This document shows, piece by piece, positions 41,062 through 51,907 of a DNA stretch of 64,000 nucleotides. Under the pieces are notes generated by a model that was not told where the DNA came from, did no database searches, and saw only the letters and a program-made list of their open reading frames with translations. A program made the translations under genes and the position numbers. How positions within the stretch are numbered: the stretch's first letter is position 1; every line of letters begins with the position of its first letter. The stretch lies in the NCBI RefSeq assembly GCF_000565195.1, contig NZ_CP006720.1, positions 372,001 through 436,000 of the forward strand, written 5' to 3'. Source of the stretch: Spiroplasma mirum ATCC 29335. Lineage in GTDB: Bacteria > Bacillota_I > Bacilli_A > Mycoplasmatales > Mycoplasmataceae.

Positions 41062-42351
41062 ATGAAATTTAAAGCAGAAAAAAATTTAGATAAAGGAATT
41101 GGAAAATGAATTGTAACTGTTGATGGTAACGAATGAGCAGAGATTGTTAAAAAAGCTGAACAAAAAGCAACCAATGAGATTGAAGTCCCTGGTTTTCGTA
41201 AGGGAAAAGTTCCTGCTGATTTAGTGAAAAAGAATTTAACCGAAGTAAATATTTTAAATGCTGCGCACCGCTTAGTTGTTAATAAAGCTTATCAATTTGC
41301 TTTTGCGCAAAAATCAGATGTTGAACCATTTAATTCACCAACTCCAGCGGTTAAAAAATTAAGTAAAACTGAATATGTATTAGAATTAGAATTTGATTTA
41401 AAACCAGAAATTAAAATTAATAAATATACTGGGTTTAATGATTTAAAAAAAGAAAAAGTAGTTGTTAAAAAAGAAGATGTTGATCGCAGCATTGACCAAT
41501 TACGCGACAAGTTTGCAATTTTTAAAGCAAAAACAACCGCAATTGCCAAGGGTGATACTGTTATCTTTGATTTTGAAGGATTTATGAATGGTAAACCTTT
41601 TAAAGGGGGGAAAGCTAGTGACTTTACATTAGAAATTGGTAGTGGTCAATTTATTCCTGGTTTTGAAGATGCCATGATTGGTTTAAAAACTGGTGATAAC
41701 CATGATATAAATGTTACTTTTCCGGATGACTATCAAGTGAAAGAATTAAAAGGAAAACCAGCTGTTTTTAAACTAAATATTAAAGAAGTTAAGGAAAAAG
41801 AACTACCCGAATTAAATGATGAGTTAGCGAAAGATGTTAATTTAAAAGGAATTGATACTTTAGCGAAGTTAAAAGAACATGTTGAAAATAATCTGAAAAA
41901 ACAACTAATGAAACAAGAACAAGACCGTTTTATTGGACTATTATTTAGAGAAATTGCGAAAGATTCAGCCTTATCAATTCCCGAATCAATTATTCGTAAG
42001 GAATCTAATCAGTTAAAACATGAATTTGAGCAAAAATTACAAGCTCAACAAATGGATATTAAAACTTACAAAAAAAGAACGGGGTTAACAGAAGAAGACA
42101 TCAATAATGAATTATTCAAGGATGCAAAAAACCGTTTAGAAAATGGGGTTATTGTTGATGCTGTTAAAGCGGAACAAAAATTTGATGTTACCACCGAAGA
42201 CATTGATAAAGAATATGATAAATTAGGAAAACAATTTGGCATTGATGGGAAAACTTTAAAAGAAGCCAAACTAGTAACCGCAGAGCAAATTAAAAACCAG
42301 GTAATTCATGATAAAGTCTTTGAATACTTATACAATAATAATGGCCAATAA
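41062..42351 (+). CDS. tig: Trigger factor (ribosome-bound chaperone and peptidyl-prolyl isomerase)
   Basis: 429 residues. The ribosome-binding signature is in EVPGFRKGKVP. The PPIase domain spans KGDTVIFDFEGFMNGKPFKG to FIPGFEDAMIGLKTGDNHDI, and the C-terminal helical chaperone arms follow to VIHDKVFEYLYNNNGQ. It binds nascent chains at the exit tunnel. Directly upstream of lon, which has its own CIRCE-controlled promoter. Confidence 0.96.
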
Positions 42352-42370
42352 CAAGAAAACTTTTAAAATT

Positions 42371-42397
42371 TTAGCACTTAGGTATTGAAAGTGCTAA
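42371..42397. promoter_or_regulatory. CIRCE operator (HrcA binding site)
   Basis: TTAGCACTT-N9-AAGTGCTAA: a perfect 9-bp inverted repeat with a 9-base spacer. It differs from the CIRCE consensus (TTAGCACTC-N9-GAGTGCTAA) only at the innermost pair, in a compensated way. It overlaps the -35 of lon, so HrcA would block RNA polymerase until heat shock. With the T run behind it the repeat may also terminate the tig transcript. Confidence 0.88.
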
Positions 42398-42412
42398 TTT
42401 TTTTGTTATAAT
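42385..42412 (+). promoter_or_regulatory. Promoter of lon
   Basis: TTGAAA (42385-42390), 16-base spacer, TATAAT (42407-42412). The -35 lies inside the CIRCE repeat. Confidence 0.75.
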
Positions 42413-42507
42413 CTTTTTATAGTGGAAATGTATCTTAACTATTGACTTTTATTTTATGATAGTTAACATATATACAAGTAAAAAACATTTATAGGAGGTG
42501 TTTAAAA

Positions 42508-44847
42508 ATGGCAGAACCAATTAACCAATCAACAGAAACAACCCAATTAAAGAATGTTCCTGTGTTAGTTACCAGAGGTAGTTATATTTTTCCAGGTTTT
42601 GAACAAGTTTTAGAAGTGGGGAGAGATAAGTCAATTTTAGCGGTTAACACAGCAAATAAGGAATTTGATAACCATATTGTCTTAATTAGTCAAAAAAAAC
42701 CACTAGAAGATGATCCAAAATTATCAGGGATTTACTGGATTGGAGTCCTAGCCGAGTTGAAAATTCGGAAAGTGTGAGAAGATGGTAGTTTAACAGTTAA
42801 CTTTAAAGCCGTTGATCGTGTTAAATTGTTAGATTTACGCGAAGGAGAATATTATACAGCTGATATTGATATTTTAAAATCAGTAATTAAATCAGAAGAT
42901 AAAATTGTTGAAAAAATTACAAGCAATATTAAACAATTAATGGAATTGCAAGACATTTTACCAGAAGATTTATTAGAACAAATCGGTGATTCAGTTGATG
43001 GCAATGAAGTTGTTGACACCATTGCTCAATTCTTACCATTTATTCCAGTTGCTAAAAAACAAGATATTTTAGAAGAATTAGATGTCGAAAAAAGATTACA
43101 AATTATTTTTGACCATTTAGTTAATAAACAACAAGTTAGTGATATTGATAACAAAATTAGCAAAAAAATTAAAGAACGAGTGGATGAACAACAACGTGAA
43201 TACTACTTACGTGAAAAATTAAAAGCAATTAAAGATGAATTAGGTGAATTCGATGATGCTGCTGACGAAATGAAAGTCTACAAAGAACGATTAGAAAAAG
43301 AACCGTTCCCAAAAAACATCAAAGAACGCATTGAACAAGAAATTGCTCGTTATGAATCATTACCACAAGCTTCTAGTGAATCAAATATTATCCGGACTTA
43401 CATTGACTGAATGATGCAAATTCCATGGTGAGAACGTACCGAAGAAAAAAATGATTTAAAATATGCCAAAGAAATGCTGGATAAATATCATTTTGGATTA
43501 GATAAAGTTAAAGAACGGATTATTGAATATTTAGCTGTTAAAACAATGACTAACTCGCTAAAAGGTCAAATTATTTGTTTAGTTGGTCCTCCTGGTGTTG
43601 GAAAAACTAGTTTAGCGAAATCAATTGCGGAAGCAACTGGACGAAACTTTGTCAAAGTGGCCCTAGGTGGGGTTAAAGATGAATCAGAAATTAGAGGTCA
43701 CCGGAAAACATATATTGGGGCAATGCCTGGAAGAATCATTCAATCAATGAAACGAGCAAAAACAATTAACCCTTTGTTCTTGTTAGATGAAATTGACAAA
43801 ATGTCTTCGGACTACCGTGGTGACCCCGCTAGTGCAATGCTAGAGGTTCTTGACCCAGAACAAAATGCAACTTTCTCAGATCATTATATTGAAGAAAACT
43901 ATGATCTAGGAAATGTAATGTTTATTGCAACGGCCAACTATTATGATAATATTCCCGAAGCATTAATTGATCGGATGGAAATTATTCAATTATCTTCATA
44001 TACAGAATTAGAAAAATTCCATATTGCGAAAGATTATTTAGTGCCAAAAGTATTAACTAATAATGGTTTAGCTGATGGGCAGTTAATTTTCGCAGATAAT
44101 GCAATTAATGAAATTATTAAGCATTATACCAGAGAAGCAGGAGTTAGACAGTTAGAACGTGATTTAAATGCTGTTGCTCGTAAGTTCATTGTTAAATTCT
44201 TAAATAAAGAAATGATAAACTTAACAGTAACTCCGCAGGTAGTTAATGAATTATTAGGAAAACGTCGCTTTGAACATACCGAAGCGGAAAAAGAATCACA
44301 AATTGGAGTTGTAACTGGTTTAGCTTATACACAATTTGGGGGAGATATCTTACCAATTGAAGTTAATACCTTCCTAGGAAAAGGAAACTTTGTGTTAACC
44401 GGAAAACTAGGAGATGTGATGAAAGAATCAGCTTCAATTGCGTTAGACTATGTTAAAGCAAATGCGGAAAAATATAGTATTGATCCAAAATTCTTTGAAA
44501 CCCATGATGTCCATATCCATGTTCCTGAAGGAGCAGTCCCAAAAGATGGTCCTTCGGCAGGTATTACTTTAACAACCGCAATTATTAGTGCGTTAAGTAA
44601 CCGCCCAGTTTCAAAAGACATCGGAATGACCGGGGAAATTACCTTGCGTGGCCAAGTGTTACCAATTGGAGGATTACGTGAAAAATCAATTTCGGCGAAA
44701 CGAAGTGGTTTAAAAATAATCTTAATCCCAAATAAAAACTTAAAAGACTTAGATGATATTCCAAAAGAAGTACAGGATACTTTAAAAATTATTCCGGTTG
44801 CTACTTATGATGAAGTTTTTAAAAACGTCTTTGGAAAATTAGACTAA
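42508..44847 (+). CDS. lon: ATP-dependent protease Lon (heat-shock regulated)
   Basis: 779 residues, complete. An N-terminal substrate-binding domain (NVPVLVTRGSYIFPGFEQVL) and coiled coil (REYYLREKLKAIKDELGEFD) come before the AAA+ module, with Walker A GPPGVGKTS at 360-368 and FLLDEIDKMS as Walker B. The protease domain has catalytic Ser683 in PKDGPSAGIT and Lys726 in LREKSISAKRSG, the Ser-Lys dyad with the usual spacing of 43. It degrades misfolded proteins. Ribosome site AGGAGGTG. Control by HrcA through CIRCE fits its role as one of the few quality-control proteases of mollicutes. Confidence 0.98.
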
Positions 44848-44853
44848 GCTAAC

Positions 44854-44880
44854 AAAAGAACAAGTAATTGTTCCTTTTTA
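44854..44880 (+). terminator. Terminator after lon
   Basis: GAACAA, loop GTAA, TTGTTC, then CTTTTT. Confidence 0.55.
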
Positions 44881-44916
44881 CTTTATCAATAAAAATGAAA
44901 AATTTTAGTAAACATC

Positions 44917-45045
44917 TTGATTTTTAGTGGAAAAGGACTAGAATATAAGTATAAGAGAAGAGAAATGGAAACGATGTTAGCATCAGATTCACAAATCATA
45001 GAGAGTTTTTATAAAAAGTCAAAATTCTTTTTGACTTTTTTATTT
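44917..45045 (+). other. Candidate short transcription unit with terminator
   Basis: TTGATT (44917-44922), 16-base spacer, TAGAAT (44939-44944) form a possible promoter. A strong terminator (AAAAAGTCAAAA / TTTTGACTTTTTT, 45013-45045) lies 70-100 bases on. ATG 44965 with GAGAAGAG upstream opens 28 codons (METMLASDSQIIES...), but the terminator stem is inside that frame, so a small RNA or gene relic is as likely as a peptide. Confidence 0.35.
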
Positions 45046-45141
45046 CGCTAATTATTTCCTTGGTATTTTGTGTTTTAAACCAAAACGAGTTAAGATAATA
45101 AAAATAACAGAGAGAATGAGATATTACACAGGAAAGAGATT

Positions 45142-45808
45142 ATGAAAAACTTATTAACCTTTTTTAGTGCCATTATTTTGAGCATTTCTCCCGACAGTCT
45201 AATTAGTGGCTGTCACAATTTTCATGCGGATAAAACCATTAAGATTGATAATTTTAATTGCCACCTTCCCCAAGTTGAAGTCGCAATTGATCAAAACGCC
45301 AATCCTGAGATTACTAATTATGCAGTGGGGACGAACGAACATGATCATATTGTTCCGCTAAAAAATATTGTTATTTAACAACTCAGGGAAAAGTTACAAT
45401 TTATCGGCAAGAAATTAATGTTGTGAACCAGTGCTTAGCTGATCAGTTAAATTTATTAAATAATAAAAATAAGTTAGCTATTCGCAACCAGGTTTTTTAT
45501 TTGTTTGTTCCAAATTTTTACCGATAACCCAATTAACACACTCTGCTAATTTAAAAAAGGTTAACACTAATTTAACGCATTACCGGGGTTCTTATACGGA
45601 TGTTGTTTTCTTTAATATTAAGTTTTTACAAATTGAAGGTTTATTGCAACCACCCCAGCCAAGTGATGTTGTGTTAAAGTACGAAGTTCAAAAAGTTAAA
45701 ATTACAAATTTAAAATATGGTAATCTTAAAATTCCTTCCTGGTCAGTAATTCCTTGTGAAGTTAAAACAAAATCTTTAGTAATTAAGGTATCATGGTTAA
45801 CAACTTAG
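45142..45808 (+). pseudogene. Lipoprotein of unknown function, broken
   Basis: MKNLLTFFSAIILSISPDS, then LISGCHNF puts a lipobox Cys at residue 24. The frame ends after HIVPLKNIVI, continues in another frame (GKVTIYRQEINVVNQ, DQLNLLNNKNKLAIRNQV), and then a third (LTHYRGSYTDVVFFNIKF and VVLKYEVQKVKITNLKYG) to 45808. At least two frameshifts. The mature domain looks beta-rich and is unfamiliar. Ribosome site AGGAAAGAG. Confidence 0.55.
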
Positions 45809-45871
45809 TTATTAAAATTAAAATTACCCCTGAAGATTTAATAATAATTATACTTTTTCCTAATTTTTATC

Positions 45872-45899
45872 TTGTTTAATATAAAAATTAGAATATAAT
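45872..45899 (+). promoter_or_regulatory. Promoter of mreB
   Basis: TTGTTT (45872-45877), 16-base spacer, TATAAT (45894-45899), 22 bases before the start codon; AAGGAGG follows at 45907. Confidence 0.7.
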
Positions 45900-45921
45900 T
45901 ATATTTAAGGAGGATTTTTAT

Positions 45922-46962
45922 ATGGCATTAATTAATAATAAGAAACCAACTTTTGTATCAATTGATTTAGGAACAGCATTTACACTTGTCTACATTTCAG
46001 GGAGTGGAATTGTTTATAATGAACCCTCAATTGTTGCTTACAAAATAAAAGAAAATAGAATTATTGCTGTTGGAGCCGAAGCATATAAAATGATCGGAAA
46101 AGGTAACAAATCAATTCGAATTGTCCGTCCAATGGTTGACGGAGTTATAACAGATATTAGAGCAACTGAAGCCCAATTAAAATATATTTTTAACCGCTTA
46201 CATGTCTCAAAACAATTAAAAGGTTCAGTAATGTTACTAGCTTGTCCTAGTGTAATTACAGAATTAGAAAAAAATGCCTTGAAAAAAATTGCTATTAACT
46301 TAGGAGCTGACCGTGTCTTTGTTGAAGAAGAAGTTAAAATGGCAGCCTTAGGTGGGGGAATTGATATCTATAAACCTAATGGAAACTTAGTTGTTGATAT
46401 GGGTGGAGGAACAACTGATGTTGCGGTATTATCATCTGGAGATATTGTGTTATCAAAATCGGTTAAAGTTGCCGGTAACTACTTAAATGATGAAATTTTA
46501 AAATATATTCGTAGTCAATATGGATTAGAAATTGGAATTAAAACTGCCGAAATGATTAAAATTGAAATTGGTAGTTTAGCAAAATACCCGGATGAACGAA
46601 AAATGAAAGTATATGGTCGCGATGTTGTTTCCGGATTACCACGGGAAATTGAATTAGTTCCCGAAGAAATTCGCGAAGTTTTAAAGGTACCAATTTCACG
46701 AATTATTGATTTAACCGTTCAAGTTTTAGAAGAAACACCACCAGAATTAGCAGGGGACATTTTTCAAAACGGGATCACCATTTGTGGTGGGGGTGGTTTA
46801 ATTAAAGGAATTGCCAATTATTTTGAAGATACCTTACAATTACCAGCTAAAATTGGTGAACAACCACTATTGGCGGTTATTAATGGTACAAAGAAATTTG
46901 AATCTGATATTTATGATATTATGCGTCAAGAACATATCAAAAACAAAGAATTAGATTATTAA
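45922..46962 (+). CDS. mreB: Actin-like cytoskeletal protein MreB (paralog)
   Basis: 346 residues, complete. FVSIDLGTAFTLVYISG (phosphate-1), VVDMGGGTTDVAVLSSG (phosphate-2) and ITICGGGGLIKGIANYF (adenosine motif) are the actin-family nucleotide sites. Spiroplasmas lack a cell wall but usually keep five MreB paralogs that form internal filaments for helical shape and swimming. This one stands alone, as a single-gene unit with strong promoter, ribosome site and terminator. That resembles the stand-alone MreB1 locus, but the paralog number cannot be assigned from this window. Confidence 0.93.
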   Translation: MALINNKKPTFVSIDLGTAFTLVYISGSGIVYNEPSIVAYKIKENRIIAVGAEAYKMIGKGNKSIRIVRPMVDGVITDIRATEAQLKYIFNRLHVSKQLKGSVMLLACPSVITELEKNALKKIAINLGADRVFVEEEVKMAALGGGIDIYKPNGNLVVDMGGGTTDVAVLSSGDIVLSKSVKVAGNYLNDEILKYIRSQYGLEIGIKTAEMIKIEIGSLAKYPDERKMKVYGRDVVSGLPREIELVPEEIREVLKVPISRIIDLTVQVLEETPPELAGDIFQNGITICGGGGLIKGIANYFEDTLQLPAKIGEQPLLAVINGTKKFESDIYDIMRQEHIKNKELDY

Positions 46963-46994
46963 ATAATAATAATTTAAAAACTATGTTATTTAAT

Positions 46995-47030
46995 AAAAAA
47001 TAAATTCTGAAAGAGAATTTATTTTTTTAT
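46995..47030 (+). terminator. Terminator after mreB
   Basis: AAAAAATAAATTCT, loop, AGAATTTATTTTTTT, 14-bp perfect stem. Confidence 0.9.
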
Positions 47031-47034
47031 TTTA

Positions 47035-49572
47035 TTAGGGATTATCTATTACTTGCCCAGAAACGTCAGTTACTGCTTGTACTTTTTTGCTAGTAGTTAA
47101 ACTTAAGGTTGAAGTTAAAGTACTTAAAATTTTTTGTAAAACTTTATCAGATCATAAATCTTGTTGAATTTTATTTACTTTTTCCTTCAGATTATTTATT
47201 GTAGTTCTATGTTTATTCTCTGTTTTTGGTTCTAAATTAATCAAAGTAAGTTTGGGTAACATATTATAAATTTCTTTCAGAAGTTGATATTTTTTTCATT
47301 TTTAAGTCTGTGATAATTTCTTCTAAATTATTAGAAGTTCTATAATTCATTAAATAAAAGTGTAGAATTAAGTTTTGTATTTAATAATTGTTCGTTTTTC
47401 ACAATTTTTGGTTTACTCTTATCTTCCTTTCAATCCTTAGTATATTTTTCCCACTTGATCAAGAGCATTTTAATAAGGCTCACACACTTTTATTATGGCT
47501 AATATTGCATATTTAATAATTTTTTCTATAGTTTTATTATTATTAAGAATGATTACTTTTTCTTAGGCGTGAAAACCAGTTAATTTAGTATCTATAAATG
47601 CTTTTTTGTGTTTGACATATGGGGTATGAAAGTCATCAACTGTTTTGTAAGTACATTCAATCTTTTAACTTTCTAAATTTTCAAGATATTTTTCAATAAG
47701 ATAATTTTGTACTCTAGGGATTTCACTAGCATTTTTTTGGGAAAAATTATTTTCTAATTCTTCTATTTTTTGTTCTAATACTTTTATTGTTTGTATTAAT
47801 TCTTCATTTTTTAAATTTATTTCTTTAGTTTTTTTGTTTATCTCTTCTCTATGATTTCAATATATAGTTAATAATGTTACTTGTATAGGAGAAAGAAGAC
47901 TATTATCTATTTGAAGAACATTTGATATTACTGAATTTTTATTGATAGTATCGTCTTTACTGCTATCAAAAATTTTTTTAATTCTTCTTGTTTGCCCACT
48001 AGTGTTTTTAGTTTTTCTATTTCTTTTTGGTGTTTTTCATTGTTTTGCTCTAGTTGTTGTTTGTGAAGTTTTTCTTGTGTTCTTAGTGTTATTTCTAGTT
48101 CTTTTATGTATTTTGTTTTATTTTGGTTTAGTGTTTCTTGGATAGTAATATTTTCGTTAAGTTTTTGTATGTATTCTTCTGTGCTCTGATTTAGTTGTTT
48201 ATTTAATATATCTAGTTTGTTATTATTTTCATATAATTCTGTGATTGAACCTAAAATTTGTTGAGCATTTTTTACAAAAAATTTGGACTGATGAATTAAT
48301 ATCAGAAAATAGAGATATTTCTCCCTTAAAAAGTATTGAAACATAGTTAACTTTTTCTAAATTTGAATTATTGGAAATTAATTCATTAATTAATATATGG
48401 ATTGTATCTATTAAATTAGATGCTATATTTTTTACTCATTAGAATTTAATAATTTTGGATTAAACTTATCAAGATATTCACCAATTTTATTTCAATCGTT
48501 AAGAAGTTTTTGATAGGGGATAGTATTAATTTCTTCAAAATCAATTGTTTTTCCAAAATTGTTTAAGATATCATTATTGAAATCTTTTATTTCTAAATTT
48601 AACTTGTCATAAATTTTTATAATTTCATCTGTTATCTCGAAAAAAAAAAAAAAACAGTTTTAATTTCTTTTAAAATAGCTATTATGTTTGTGTCAAAACT
48701 ATATTGCTCATTATCTTTGATTTCAGTTTTATTTTTTGAAATTACTTCATTAATTTGCTTGCTGCTTCTTATTTTAATAAATTTTTGTTGAAGGGACATT
48801 ATTTTTTCAATAATTTCATGGCATTTATTTTTAAAGATTGATTCTTTGTATTTTTCTTTTTGAGAGGTAAAAATCTCAGATTTTATTTGATTTAAAATTT
48901 CATAAGGGATCATAAAGGAATTAGAAAAATTATCTTTTTTAAATGTTTCATAAGGGTTATTAGTATGGTAAAGTTCAGCAAAATATCTAAAATGGCTTAA
49001 TGAATTAATTTTATTAGTGTATTCATGGTACTTTTGAATGATACCATAAGATGGAAATTTGTTTTCGAGACTAGTAGATAACATTTTTAAAGTAGTTGAT
49101 TCATTATGTTTAGTAACTTCATATAAATTTTTAATAATTAAATTTTCAAGTTGTGTGCTAATGCTATTGTCATGTGCTAATTCAACCATATTTAAAAAAT
49201 TTATTTTAAATTGTACCATATTATTTTTAATTTCTTAAATAATTTTTTCAGCAAAATCGTTATTGGTAAATTTAAATAAGTATATTTTAGGACCAAAATA
49301 ATTAAATATTCTCATAAAGTCATAATTATATTCTGATTTTAATAAATAATGATATTGGTATCATTCATTTTTTGACGTATTATCATTTCCAAATGTGTTA
49401 GCCTTAAATACTAAAAAATTTTTATAAATAGTATTTGTTGTCTCTATATATTCTTCATTATTTTTAATAATATTTTGCAAAAATTAATCTAAATCGGGAT
49501 AATCCTTTAATAAAAAGCTGTTCGTTCTGTTTCAAGATTTTTAATTAATTTTGTATTATTATATATTTCCAT
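47035..49572 (-). pseudogene. Very large coiled-coil protein, broken, with a T15 tract
   Basis: Minus-strand gene of about 840 codons from ATG 49572 (MEIYNNTKLIKNLETERTAF). The first third is helical and rich in aromatic residues (SHFRYFAELYHTNNPYETFK). The middle is a long coiled coil (LNQSTEEYIQKLNENITIQE, EQNNEKHQKEIEKLKTLVGK; NEELIQTIKVLEQKIEELEN). The C-terminus has SDKVLQKILSTLTSTLSLTT. It is interrupted by several TAA codons and frameshifts. One lies in a run of 15 T on the coding strand (48640-48654); one more T would let VFFFFF run on into EITDEIIKIYDKLN. It may once have been two genes. No family recognised. Confidence 0.6.
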
Positions 49573-50087
49573 GTTAAAAATTCCTAATTGTTTTTCTATT
49601 TTTTCTAAATAAATAAAAAAACTGTAAAAATATTGTTTACTTTTATGCCCTTTGTGTGCTCTAATATGTTTTCATTTATTTATAAAGGTGAATAATTTAT
49701 TTATTCGCTACAAGTATATTAAATAATTATAATAATAATAAAAATCAGGAGTAATTATATTTAAACAACTTGGATGTTTGAAGTTAATTAATATTTAACA
49801 TGGTGAAAAAGGCTAATTTTATCGGGTTTTTTAAAATACTTGGCATTTTTTACTTGCTTTTTCAACTATTTTTAATTATACTAATTTTTATATAAAGGAA
49901 TTATTTAATAAATTTAAATAAATGATATGCCAATAAATTAGATATCTAGATTTACTTTAAATTATAATTCATTTTGAGTTTAAAGTAATTTTAGTAATAT
50001 CCTTTTATTTAAATTAAAAAAACCATGATGCCTTTATCAAGTTTATTATTTAATATCTTTTGAAAAAGAAAGGAGTATTTTAAAAAA
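49573..50087 (+). other. Gene-poor AT-rich spacer
   Basis: About 515 bases between the divergent coiled-coil gene and the permease. A 31-codon frame at 49800-49895 (MVKKANFIGFFKILG..., hydrophobic) has no ribosome site. Nothing else convincing is seen; it must hold the promoters of both flanking genes. Confidence 0.3.
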
Positions 50088-51833
50088 ATGAAAAACTCTG
50101 CGAAAACTGAAAATAAGACAGTTAGTGGTGAAAAAAAGAAGTTTAGTTTGCAAGAGTTGGTATGATTAGGCTTTAACTATACTTGTGGGATTGCTTTTAC
50201 TTCGGTTTACGCAACGATAATGATATCATCGGAAAAACATGATGGGTTATTTTTAGGAATGCATATGATTTGAATCTTTTTAATTGAAGGATTAGTGGCG
50301 GGAACTTGTGCGTGAGCATTTAATAAATTATCACGTGTACACCCAGCCGGAAACGGGGCCGCTTACATTTATGTGCGTAGTAATTTTGGGAAGTTTTGAG
50401 GTTGATTTATTTCTTTTTTACAATATACAACCTTACCAATTATTGTAACTTCACAAATTGTCTCAATGATTAGATTAAACTTTGTGGGATCAGGAACATT
50501 TTTAGATACCAAAGATATTTTAGGAAATTGAGCTAATTTAACATGAGATGCTGTTGGGGTCTTTGTCTATATGTTAGTCTCATGTACTTTATTTTTAGGA
50601 ATGAAAATGTTAAAACGCTATTTAAATGCTTCAAGTTATATTAAATGGGGTTCAACCGCATTATTATTTATTGCATTAATTGTAATGTTTGCCTTAAATG
50701 GTACTTCAGCGTGAGATTTAAACGCAAGTAGTAAATATACCCAATTAAATTCAAGCAATTTTTCTACTGCTTTTACCTCGTGTTTCTTTTTCTTCCTTGG
50801 TTTTGAAACATATGCGACAATAGGGAAAAACGTTAAAAATCCCGAACGCAATATTGGCCGTAGTATTATTTGAACGATGTTATTATCAACCATCTTTTAT
50901 GTGGTGGTAACCATTTTAATGTTAGGAGCCATTGGGGGAGAATTTAGCAATAACCCTAATTTACAAGTCTTTCGTTTATTAGGTGATCACGCTGGAAGTT
51001 GACTATATTATATTGGTGTTATTATTATGTTAATTTGTACTGTTTCATTAAAAGCGAATGCAGCAATGCAAAATGCCTTATATTCAGGATCAATTTTAGA
51101 ACCGTTTGCGGTAGAGGGAATTTTCCCGGCAAAATACCAAGAATTAACTAAAGATAACATTCCGTTTCGTGCTTCATTTTTAAACTTAGTAATTACCTTA
51201 ATTTTTGCCATTATTTGGTTATTTATCCCTGATATTATCCAAGGGGCGACTGGTGGAGACTCGGTATTCTCCTATGCCGCAATTGTGGGAGAAGCCTCAT
51301 TAATTATGATTATTATTTATGTTTTTGTAATTGCAACGGCTTTAAAATTAGGATTTACTAAAAAAATGAAAGTTACAATTTGAGAAATGATCGCCTGAAT
51401 GTTAGTGTTTGTTTTCTTAATTTGACAATTTATTCAGTTCTTTATTGATTTAGGAAAATCATATTATAGTGCCATTGCGCAATTAGGTACAAAGGATTCA
51501 GCGGCGGGAGTAGCTGCCCTGGTTTCAAATACCATTGAAGTTGCTTACATTCTGGCCATGATTCTCTTTGCAATTATTTGATACTTTGCTTATTATATTC
51601 CTAAATACAAAGCAAGATTACAAAAAGATCCAACTATTCAACTAGCCTTAGATGCTCAATTTGTAGTGGTTGATGATTGACACTATGTAATGAAAGAAAT
51701 TCAAGATAAATTAGATAACTATTTAGTTCGGAACAAAGCAATTTACCATAATCAAGATAATGAAAATCTTCAGGATGCTCTTCATATTCGCGAAGAAGTG
51801 CTTACCTTAGAAGGAGATTTACGAGAAGAATAA
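50088..51833 (+). CDS. APC family amino acid permease
   Basis: 581 residues, about 12 helices. FSLQELVWLGFNYTCGIAFT is the first helix with the small-residue break used by APC carriers; SRVHPAGNGAAYIYVRSNFG and FFFFLGFETYATIGKNVKNP (the helix-6 FxGFE block) are family signatures. The long cytoplasmic tail ends HIREEVLTLEGDLREE. It imports an amino acid, probably by proton symport; the substrate is unknown. A close paralog follows at 51908, so the pair arose by tandem duplication. It uses many TGA Trp codons. Confidence 0.9.
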
Positions 51834-51845
51834 TTACCAACTAGG

Positions 51846-51878
51846 GAGATAATAAGTTTTATTATCTCGTTCTTTTTT
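51846..51878 (+). terminator. Terminator between the two permeases
   Basis: GAGATAATAA / TTATTATCTC then CGTTCTTTTTT. The downstream permease may therefore have its own or read-through transcription. Confidence 0.75.
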
Positions 51879-51907
51879 ACTAATTATTAAATAGAAAGGA
51901 CTTAAAA

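Noticed and set aside
42371-42410. Reading the lon-upstream inverted repeat only as a tig terminator
   Set aside because: Its 9-9-9 geometry and base match to CIRCE, and overlap with the -35 of a heat-shock gene, make an operator the better call; terminator function may be additional.
47942-48145. Hydrophobic plus-strand frame opposite the large coiled-coil gene
   Set aside because: Val/Leu/Phe-rich reading is the usual antisense image of E/K/N-rich coiled coil.
49800-49895. 31-codon hydrophobic peptide frame
   Set aside because: No ribosome site or promoter spacing; kept only as a note in the spacer entry.
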